From: Sphingomonas sp. 37zxx
GTDB taxonomy: Bacteria > Pseudomonadota > Alphaproteobacteria > Sphingomonadales > Sphingomonadaceae
DNA: 64,000 nucleotides
NCBI RefSeq assembly: GCF_000786205.1
Contig: NZ_JROH01000012.1
Coordinates: 35,997-99,996, forward strand
Direction: 5' to 3'
Under the pieces are notes generated by a model. It had not been told where the DNA came from and searched no databases. It saw only the letters and a list, made by a program, of their open reading frames with translations. Below are positions 8,885 through 16,832 of the stretch, piece after piece. The position numbers and the translations under genes were made by a program. Position 1 is the stretch's first letter. Each line of letters begins with the position of its first letter.

Positions 8885-11800
8885 TTAGAAGCGATAGCCG
8901 ACGCGGAACTGGATACGCCGCGGCAGGGTGAGGAGCCGGCTGGCGTTCTCCAGCGTAGCCGGCTGCAACAGATCAGGATCCGGCGTGGCGCTCCGGTTGA
9001 TGAATTCATCAAAGCCAGCCCCGTTCTTGTTGTTGAACGCATTCAGGACGTCGACCGCGAACTCGACTTCGTTGCCGGTGCCGAACAGCTTTTGCCGATT
9101 GGCAAGCGTCAGGTTGACCTCACAAAAGGCAAAGACGCCGGCGATGCAGTTCTTGTCGGGATAGGCAGCGGTGAATTCACGCTGGCCCGGCTCGAAGCCA
9201 TCCGAGGCGTCGACGACATTATAGGCCTGTCCCGAACCAAGCGTCGTCAGCGTCGAGAACTGGAAGCCAAGCGGAAGATCGACAATGCCCGACAGCACCA
9301 GCCGGTGCCGCTCATCGCCGACGGTCGGACGCCAGCCATAATCGTCGGGGGTGATCTCATCGAGACTGAACAGATCACCGCCATTCCGTTCGGCCTTGCC
9401 CAACGTATAGGCGATGTTCAGCCCCCAGCCTGACGAAGCGGTGTAGTTCTTGTCGAGGGTGACGAACAGCGCCTTGTAGCGGGTATCCAGCCCGTCGAAA
9501 CCGATCAATGCATTTGAGTAGCCAAGGCTGCGTAGCGTCCCCAGCGCGGCCCCGTCGCAACAGCCGCCCTGACCGGCATTGTTCCGCGTGGCGAACAGAT
9601 AGGTATAGCCATTGCGCCCGCGCTGGTACGAACCGGTAACCGACGCCTGGAAAACCCCAAGCCGCTGGCGCACGCCGAACGAGAACTGATCGTTTACCGG
9701 CGGCTTCGTATTGTTCTTGGTCACCAACAATTCGGGCAGACCAGTCTCGGGGTTGCTGGCAAGCAACTGCAACAGCCCATCGCGGGTCAGATAGGATTCG
9801 TCGAAGGCGACCGTGGGAAGCCCGCGCCGGGGCGTTCCATCGGGCGAGAAGCGGAAAACACCTACCGGGTTGATCGTCCGCGACAGTTCATCGACCGTCG
9901 TGTTGAAATTGTTGCGGTCATAATAGCGGCCCGCGCCGCCGAAAATCACCGTATTCTCGGTACCGAAAATATCCCACGAAAAGCCTACGCGCGGCGCGAT
10001 CGCGCCCATGAACGGTTCGCGGTTGTCGCCCGTGCTGATGTAATCTTCGGGGTTGAAATAGTCGGTCGTCGGCAGCGAGCGGAGGGCTGTCGCCGCATTG
10101 GCCGGCGTTATGAAGTTGTTGTTCTTGGCATTAGTCTCATAGTCCTAGCGCACGCCAAGGTTCAACTGCAGCCGGTCGCTGACGTCCCAGTCATCCTGCA
10201 AATACAGGCCGACTTGGGTGTTCGACCCATAGATACGCCCATTGCCCAGACCCAGCCGTGCCTCGGCCGGAAATGCAAAGGTCAGATCGTCGGTGGGGTC
10301 GAGCGGAGTGCCGGCATTGTCGCCACGATTGAAGCTGTAGCGCGGCTGGATGAAGGCGTTGTTAGTGAACTCGATATCGGTCACCTCCACCCGGACACCC
10401 GCCTTGATCGCGTGCCGCGCAAACCCGGTCCAGGTAAGATCATCGCGCAGCGTATAGCCCTGCTGCAGTTCGCGCCGTGTCGAATCCTTGCCGCCGAACA
10501 CGACCACACCGGCATAGTCGAACGATGGCAGATCGGGGTTCAACGACGTTGGATTGAAGACATAGTTCAGATAGTTGGCATTGAATTCATTGACGAAATT
10601 GTTGCCGTTGTACGTCCATTTGAAGACATAGGTGTCGACGACATTGATCTTGTTTTCCGCCGCTTCGAACGCGACGTTGCCACCAAAGCCCTGAATATCG
10701 GTTTCTTCGCGACGGCTGAACGACAGGTCGAATACCTGCCGGTCGTCAGGAGTCAGCGTCATCTTGCCGAAATAGAAATCCTGGCGAAACGGGCTGACGA
10801 ATGCGCCCTCGAACTCCGATAGGCGACGGCCCGAAGCCTGTTCAAACTCCCGGATCGCGCCGGGGTCAGCCGTGACGCTTGGATTGACGTTGAACGCCCG
10901 GTCCTGATCGTTGCCCTCGTAGGCGGCAAAGAAGAACAGCCGATCCTTGATGATCGGGCCACCAAGCGAGATGCCATATTGCTTGCGCTCGAATGCAGGT
11001 TCCGCGTTGCCGTCGCGGATGTCGATATAGTTTTTCTGCGAGAGTGCCTTGTCGGTATATTGCCCGAACGCTTCGCCATGAAACTCGTTGGCGCCCGACT
11101 TGGTGATCGCGGTGATAACGGCGGCACCGGCCTGCTCATATTCGGCCTTATAGTTCTGCGTGATGACGCGGAACTCCTGCACGGCAAGCTGGCCGAACGG
11201 GTTGCCGCGGCTGTTCTGCTGGTCGGCGACACCGCCCTCGCGCAGCTTGTTCTTCAGGCTGACGCCGTCGATGAACACATTGACCTGGCTGGCGGGCGAT
11301 GCACCCGACTGGAATCCCTTGTCGGTTTCGCTGTCGTTGTACCGCACGCCGGGGGCAAGCGCGGCGAACGACAGAAAGTTGCGGTCAGTCTGCGGAAGCC
11401 TGCGGATCTGCTCCTGCGACACGTTGGTCGCGATTTCGCTGGTGCGGGTTTCAGCCAGCGCCGATCCGGTGACGACGATGTCGCCTTCCTGCGCCGACTG
11501 GTCGCCGACGCTGATGTCTGCCGGTTCCTCGGCACCGGCAGCGGCCCCTAGCTGTGCGTCGAGCGTAGCCGACTGGCCGATCGAAACCGTCACCAGCCGT
11601 TCGAACGTCGCCCCGTCGGCACCGGCGATCGTCACCCGATACTCGCCGGTTCGCACGCCGTTGAGAATATAGGCGCCATTCGCGGCGGTGGTGGCGGTGC
11701 GGGTGATGTTGTTGGCGGTCGCGACGGCGGTGACGGTCGCGCCGGCAACGGGTGCGCCCGATGCGTCGGTGACGGTGCCGCGAATGCTGGCGGTCGTCGT

Positions 11801-11890
11801 CTGCGCGGCGGCGGGGGCCACCATCGCAACGGTGCCGCCGAGCGCGGTCGCACTGGCGAGCAATAAGCGGAAGGCTGAAATGGTCTTCAT
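8885..11890 (-). pseudogene. TonB-dependent receptor (Oar-like) broken by an in-frame amber codon
   Basis: The reading frame is continuous over 1000 codons except for one TAG at 10145-10147 (codon 582). The N-terminal part has a signal peptide, a carboxypeptidase-like regulatory domain (ASIRGTVTDASGAPVAGATV), a plug domain and the first barrel strands (VNVFIDGVSLKN, AVITAITKSGANEFHGEAFG). The C-terminal part continues the barrel and ends in the aromatic RVGYRF. The codons around the stop read LNLGVR-stop-DYETNAKN, where related receptors usually have Trp, so TGG to TAG is the likely change. Oar-like receptors import oligosaccharides or other large ligands. The neighbouring genes suggest a glucan ligand. 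It could also be a sequencing error or be read through. Confidence 0.85.
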
Positions 11891-11933
11891 GATGTTCTTC
11901 CCTGCTGATCCCCCTGTTCGCCGGGGGCTTCGT

Positions 11934-12938
11934 TTAATTCTGGGCTAAATTCTGGAGCGTGGTCGTGTTGCGGACGATCAACTGCGGCATGGTGTGTTCG
12001 ACCTGCATGTCTTCGCCGCCGCCGATCATCTCGGTCAGCCGTGCGACGGCGCGCATCCCGAGCGCGGCGATGTCGATCCGCATCGTGGTGAGCGACGGGG
12101 TGACGAAACGGGCGAGCGGAATGTCATCGAAGCCGGCGATCGCGATCCGCCCCGGCACATCGACCTCCGCGTCGCGCAGCGCCACCAGCGCGCCCACCGC
12201 CATCATGTCGTTGGCGGCGAAGATCGCATCGACGGGGGCAGTATCGGCGAGCAGTGCCCGCGCGGCCTGCGCACCCGATTCCTCATGAAAGTCGCCGGCG
12301 ACGATCCGGGGCGTCAGGCCGGCCTGCGCCATCGCATCGGCATAGCCGCGCTGCCGCTCGCGCGCGTCGATATTGCCGTCCGGGCCCGCGATATGAACGA
12401 TATGCCGCCGCCCGACCGCAACCAGGTGCGCGACCATCGCCGCTGCGCCGCCGGCATTGTCGACGTGCAGTTCGGCGCGCTGCTGATGATGCGGGGCGCA
12501 GTTGATCAGGACGGCGGGGACGCTGGGGGGCAGATGGGCGAAAAGCTGATCGGCATCGACATGCGGTGCCATCACCACCAGCCCATCGACACAGCCACGC
12601 ATCGCTTTCAGCGCCTCGATGCCCGAGGCTGGATCGCTGTGCATGTTGGTGAGCAGCAAATGCAGCCCGCGCGCCGATGCTTCGCGATCCATGCCGCGCA
12701 GGATTTCGGAGAAGAACTCACCGTGCAGATCGGGCAGCACCACGCCAAGCGCGCCGGTGCGCGACAAACTTAGATTGCGGGCTCCGGCGTGCGGCACATA
12801 GCCCAGCCGGGCGGCAACAGCCGCTACCCGCTCGCGCAATTCGGGACTGACATTGTCATGGCCGTTCAGCACACGCGAAACCGAGGCGACCGAAACCGCC
12901 GCTTCACGCGCAACATCACGGATGGTGGCATTCGCCAT
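11934..12938 (-). CDS. LacI-family transcriptional regulator
   Basis: The 334-aa protein has a standard LacI layout: an N-terminal HTH with TIRDVAREAAVSVASVSRVL, a hinge helix, and a periplasmic-binding-like effector domain (GALGVVLPDLHGEFFSEIL, FAANDMMAVGAL, IAGFDDIPLARF). The start at 12938 gives the usual MANATIRDVA opening. A second ATG 66 bp upstream lies in a duplicated 17-bp segment. It is divergent from the first GH3 gene, and the perfect palindrome at 13016-13035 in between is its likely operator. It probably represses the glucan genes and is released by a sugar, which is inference. Confidence 0.92.
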   Translation of the reverse strand: MANATIRDVAREAAVSVASVSRVLNGHDNVSPELRERVAAVAARLGYVPHAGARNLSLSRTGALGVVLPDLHGEFFSEILRGMDREASARGLHLLLTNMHSDPASGIEALKAMRGCVDGLVVMAPHVDADQLFAHLPPSVPAVLINCAPHHQQRAELHVDNAGGAAAMVAHLVAVGRRHIVHIAGPDGNIDARERQRGYADAMAQAGLTPRIVAGDFHEESGAQAARALLADTAPVDAIFAANDMMAVGALVALRDAEVDVPGRIAIAGFDDIPLARFVTPSLTTMRIDIAALGMRAVARLTEMIGGGEDMQVEHTMPQLIVRNTTTLQNLAQN

Positions 12939-13015
12939 CGCTTCAGAACGGTCCTCTACCGGGTCATCTTCTGTGCAGGCGCTGCTGGTCGGCGCATTCG
13001 CCATCGCTTCGCCCT

Positions 13016-13035
13016 TGATGTAACCGGTTACATCA
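13016..13035. promoter_or_regulatory. LacI-family operator, perfect 20-bp palindrome
   Basis: TGATGTAACCGGTTACATCA is an exact palindrome with the central CCGG and TGTAA/TTACA half-sites typical of LacI-family operators. It lies 77 bp upstream of both the LacI start (12938) and the GH3 start (13113), placed to control both. No second perfect copy was found elsewhere in the locus. Confidence 0.85.
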
Positions 13036-13112
13036 AACTACAACGGCCATCAATATGATTCATGACGCCCCGGCTGCTAAGGCGATCGGGCGACGCGAGA
13101 GGAACCAGATCG

Positions 13113-15401
13113 ATGAAAAAGCCGGTAATTTCGAGACGCGCGATGCTGATGGGCGCGGGCGCGATCACCGCCTGGGCAGCGTCGCCCGCACGCGCAATGC
13201 TGGCGCAAACCGCCGGCGCGGCGCTTCCCGCCAGCGTCGAGTCGCTGCTGTCGCAAATGACCGTCGTCGAGAAAACGGGACAGCTCACGCTCAACGCCGC
13301 CGCCTGGGCGGGCAGCGCGGCGACCGCGCTCAACCCTGCGGGCGCGCAGACCAATTTCGAGGGGCAGCTCGCCGAAGTGCGCCAGGGGCGGCTCGGCGGC
13401 GTGTTCAACGGCAATGGCGCCGAAATGGCGCGGCAGATGCAGTTGGTGGCGATGCGCGAGGCACGGCTCAAGCTGCCTTTGGTGTTCGCCGCCGACGTCA
13501 TCCACGGTTTTCGCACGGTGTTCCCGATGCCGCTGGCCGAGGCGGGCAGCTTCGACGCCGATCTTGCCGAGCGCACCGCGCGGGTCGCGGCGGTCGAGGC
13601 GACCGCGGCGGGGATCGACTGGAATTTCGCGCCGATGGTCGATGTCGCGCGTGACGCGCGCTGGGGTCGCGGGATCGAGGGCGCGGGCGAGGACGTGCTG
13701 CTCGGCCGGATCATGGCCGAGGCGCGGGTGCGCGGCTTCCAGGGACGCAAGGGGCTGAAGGCGACCGATGCGATGGTCGCCTGCGCCAAGCATTTCGCCG
13801 CCTATGGCGCGGCCGAGGGCGGACTCGACTACAACACCGTCGACATATCCGAACGCACGTTGCGCGAAATCTATTTCCCGCCCTTCCAGGCGGCGTTCGC
13901 GGCGGGTGCGGGCACGACGATGGCGGCGTTCAACGAATTGTCGGGGATTCCCGCGACCGCCAATCGCTGGCTGCTCACCGATGTGCTGCGGACCGAATGG
14001 GGCTTCGATGGCGTCGTCGTGTCGGACTATACCGGCGACATGGAGCTGATCGCGCACGGCTTTGCCGCCGACGAGCGCGAAGCGACCAAGCTCGCCTTCC
14101 TCGCGGGCGTCGACATGTGCATGCAGTCGAGCTTTTACATCAACCACTTGCCCGACCTGGTCGCCAAGGGCGACGTGCCGATGGCGCGGCTCGACGAGGC
14201 GGTGCGGCGCGTGCTGGCGATGAAGGTGATGCTGGGGTTGTTCGACGATCCCTTCCGCCGGATCGACGTGCGGCGTGAACGCACACGCATCGGCACGCCG
14301 GCGCACCGCAAGGTGGCGCGCGAGGCGGGAGCCAAATCGATCGTGCTGCTCAAGAACGAAGGCGATCTGCTCCCCCTGCCCCGCAGCGGCAAGCGGATCG
14401 CGCTGATCGGGCCGTTCGTGCAGGGCAAGCGTGAGCTGATCGGGCCGTGGAACGTCTATGGCACCGATGCCGATGCGGTCGATCTGCTCACCGGCGTTCG
14501 CGCCGCGCTGGCCGACGCATCGATGGTGACCGCGACCGATGGCTCGGGGATCCTCGAGCCGCTGCTCGGCGGGATCGAGGCTGCGGTGGCGGCGGCGCGC
14601 GCGGCGGACATCGTCGTGCTCGCGGTGGGCGAAGCGCAGAACATGTCTGGCGAAGCACAATCGCGCACCGACATCACCATCCCCGCGCCGCAAATGGCGC
14701 TCGCCGAAGCCGTCGCGGCGGCGGGCAAGCCGATGGTGGTGCTGCTGCGCCATGGTCGCGCGCTGGCGCTCGAAGGCGCGGTGAAGGACGCGCCGGCGAT
14801 CCTGGCGACGTGGTTCCTGGGATCGGAATCGGGTCCGGCTACCGCCGACATCCTGTTCGGCGCGGTCGCCCCCTCGGCACGGTTGCCGGTGAGTTTTCCG
14901 CACAGCAGCGGCCAGGCGCCCTATTATTACGCGCACAAAAATACCGGGCGCCCCAACCCGCCGGGTGACCGCGTCGCGTTTAAGGCGCGCTACATGGACG
15001 TGCCGGGCGGCGCGCTCTACCCGTTCGGGCATGGGCTTACCTATGGCCGGATCGCCTATTCGGCGCTCGATACGGGAGACGGCGTGCTGGCGGCTGGGGG
15101 CAAGCTGACCGTCCGCGCGGTGGTGACCAACAGCGGCGCGCGCGATGCCGATGAAGTGGTCCAGCTCTATGTTCAGGACGTGACCGCCAGCATCACGCAG
15201 CCGGTCCGCGAGCTGAAGGCGTTCCGCAAGGTGCGCGTTGCGGCAGGCGCGAGCGAAACGGTCGAATTCACGCTGGCACGCGGCGACCTGACCTTCATCG
15301 GGCAGGACCTGAAACCCACGGTCGAACCGGGCAAATTCCGCCTGTGGATCGCCCCTTCCGCCGAGGCCGAAGGCGTGAGCGGCGAGTTTACCCTGGCCTA
15401 A
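13113..15401 (+). CDS. GH3 beta-glucosidase with Tat signal
   Basis: The 762-aa protein starts at 13113, after GAGAGGA about 9 nt upstream, and opens with a twin-arginine signal SRRAMLMGAG, so it is exported folded. The GH3 N-terminal barrel shows FAADVIHGFRT, WNFAPMVDVARDARWGRG and CAKHFAAYG. The catalytic nucleophile is Asp305 in VVVSDYTG. The GH3 C-terminal domain and a fibronectin III-like domain (VQLYVQDV, ELKAFRKV) complete a BglX-like architecture. It cleaves glucose from beta-gluco-oligosaccharides; linkage preference cannot be read here. It is the first gene to the right of the LacI operator and ends 4 nt inside the convergent transporter. Confidence 0.92.
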   Translation: MKKPVISRRAMLMGAGAITAWAASPARAMLAQTAGAALPASVESLLSQMTVVEKTGQLTLNAAAWAGSAATALNPAGAQTNFEGQLAEVRQGRLGGVFNGNGAEMARQMQLVAMREARLKLPLVFAADVIHGFRTVFPMPLAEAGSFDADLAERTARVAAVEATAAGIDWNFAPMVDVARDARWGRGIEGAGEDVLLGRIMAEARVRGFQGRKGLKATDAMVACAKHFAAYGAAEGGLDYNTVDISERTLREIYFPPFQAAFAAGAGTTMAAFNELSGIPATANRWLLTDVLRTEWGFDGVVVSDYTGDMELIAHGFAADEREATKLAFLAGVDMCMQSSFYINHLPDLVAKGDVPMARLDEAVRRVLAMKVMLGLFDDPFRRIDVRRERTRIGTPAHRKVAREAGAKSIVLLKNEGDLLPLPRSGKRIALIGPFVQGKRELIGPWNVYGTDADAVDLLTGVRAALADASMVTATDGSGILEPLLGGIEAAVAAARAADIVVLAVGEAQNMSGEAQSRTDITIPAPQMALAEAVAAAGKPMVVLLRHGRALALEGAVKDAPAILATWFLGSESGPATADILFGAVAPSARLPVSFPHSSGQAPYYYAHKNTGRPNPPGDRVAFKARYMDVPGGALYPFGHGLTYGRIAYSALDTGDGVLAAGGKLTVRAVVTNSGARDADEVVQLYVQDVTASITQPVRELKAFRKVRVAAGASETVEFTLARGDLTFIGQDLKPTVEPGKFRLWIAPSAEAEGVSGEFTLA

Positions 15402-16741
15402 GCCGGGCGGCCCGCCGCCAGTTCCTCGATAATCGCGGCATGTCGCCCGCGCGGCAGCGGGTTGGCGAGCATCGCCGCGATCGACAGGACCAGCCCGGCG
15501 GCGGGGGCGGCGATCATCAGCCAGCGTATCCCCTCGCGCGCAGCCGCGTCAGGGGCCACGCTGCCGTCATAGCCGAGCAGCGTATAAACTCCGCCGAGCA
15601 GCATCGCCGCGGCGGCAAGCGCGAGCTTTTGCAACAGCGCCGAAACGCCGAACGCGGTCGCCTCGACTCGAAGCCCGCCGCGCGCCTCGCCATAATCGAC
15701 GGTGTTCGGCAGCATCGCCCAGCCGGCAAGGCCAAGCCCGGTGAGCACCATCTGCATCGCGATCAGGAAGGGCCTGGCCAGCCAGATCGCCTGTGGCCCG
15801 GCGACCGCGAAGATCGCCAGCGCCGCCAGCCCCAGCGTCGCCGCGATGATCCAGGCGGCGCGCGCGCCGATCCGCACGGTGATCGCGGTCCAGATTGGTA
15901 CCGCCAGCACCCCTGCGGCGGCCATCGCGGCAAAGGTGGCGGGGCCGCCCGCCGGGTCGCCAGCGACGTGGCGGAAATAATAGAGCACCGACTGGTTGAG
16001 GATCGCACCCGCGATCGCCGCGGCGGTCATCGCGATACCCAGCGTCACGAAGGCGCGGTTGCGGGCGAGCGCAGCCAGGTTGCGCGCCACCGATGCCTGG
16101 TTGATCGCAGGCGCGATCCGCGTCGCCTGGCGGGTTGCGATACCGACGATCAGCAGCAACGGGGTGGCGATCGCGGCGAACAAGGCAGCGACCAGCGCAT
16201 AGCCCCCCGCCCCGGTGCGCGCGAGCAGCCACGGCGTGCCCAGCGCGACGACCGCCGCCGCCGCCGCACCGAACAACAGCCGGAACCCGGCGATCAACGT
16301 CCGGTCGCGGCTGTCGTCGCTCACCCGCGTGCTCCACGCGGCATAGGGCACGTTGGTGACGGCATAGAGCGTGCGGAACGCAAGCTGCGCGCCGATCGAC
16401 AGCGCCACCAGCGGCGCGCCATCGAACGGCGGCAGCAGATAGAGCAACGGAAACGTCAGCCCTAGTGGCACCGCCCCCAGCACGACGAAGCGTCGATAGC
16501 TGCGGCGCGATCGTTCGGCGGCGATGCCGACGATCAGGTCGGCCACCCCGTCCCAGATCGCCCCCGCCATATAGACCAGCCCCGCTATCGCCGGGGGCAG
16601 CCCCAGCGTGTCGGTGTAGAAGAACAGCAGATAGAGCGTGACGCTCTGCCAATAGAGGTTGAACGCGAAATCGCCCGAGCTGAACAGCAACAGGCGCGGG
16701 ATGCCGGGACGACCGGGAACGGCAGCGGTCATGATCGGCAT
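15398..16741 (-). CDS. GPH-type MFS sugar symporter
   Basis: The 447-aa protein has about 12 predicted membrane helices. The loop DGVADLIVGIAAERS is the usual GPH/MelB-type cation-sugar motif region, and YAVTNVPYAAWSTRV is the matching Y-x2-x-N-x-PY-x-A block. It would take up mono- or disaccharides released by the GH3 enzymes across the inner membrane. An ATG three codons later is an alternative start. It converges with the first GH3 gene with a 4-nt overlap and follows the second GH3 gene by 91 bp on the same strand. Confidence 0.88.
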   Translation of the reverse strand: MPIMTAAVPGRPGIPRLLLFSSGDFAFNLYWQSVTLYLLFFYTDTLGLPPAIAGLVYMAGAIWDGVADLIVGIAAERSRRSYRRFVVLGAVPLGLTFPLLYLLPPFDGAPLVALSIGAQLAFRTLYAVTNVPYAAWSTRVSDDSRDRTLIAGFRLLFGAAAAAVVALGTPWLLARTGAGGYALVAALFAAIATPLLLIVGIATRQATRIAPAINQASVARNLAALARNRAFVTLGIAMTAAAIAGAILNQSVLYYFRHVAGDPAGGPATFAAMAAAGVLAVPIWTAITVRIGARAAWIIAATLGLAALAIFAVAGPQAIWLARPFLIAMQMVLTGLGLAGWAMLPNTVDYGEARGGLRVEATAFGVSALLQKLALAAAAMLLGGVYTLLGYDGSVAPDAAAREGIRWLMIAAPAAGLVLSIAAMLANPLPRGRHAAIIEELAAGRPA

Positions 16742-16832
16742 GGCATCGCATCTCTCCGTCTGGTTCGAGCATCGTCGAAAAACGGCGAGACGCGCGCCTG
16801 TCTGATAGCAGCGGGCAGCGCAACGCGGCTGC

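Noticed and set aside
8885..10009. C-terminal receptor piece considered as a separate gene
   Set aside because: It starts mid-barrel with no signal peptide or ribosome-binding site.
10010..10144. Stretch between two receptor pieces considered as intergenic
   Set aside because: It is in the same frame as both pieces and encodes receptor-like sequence; only the TAG interrupts it.
13077..15032. 651-codon open frame antisense to the first GH3 gene
   Set aside because: The GH3 frame on the plus strand has full family motifs. The antisense frame is rich in His/Arg/Asp with no recognisable domain, as expected from GC-rich codon bias.
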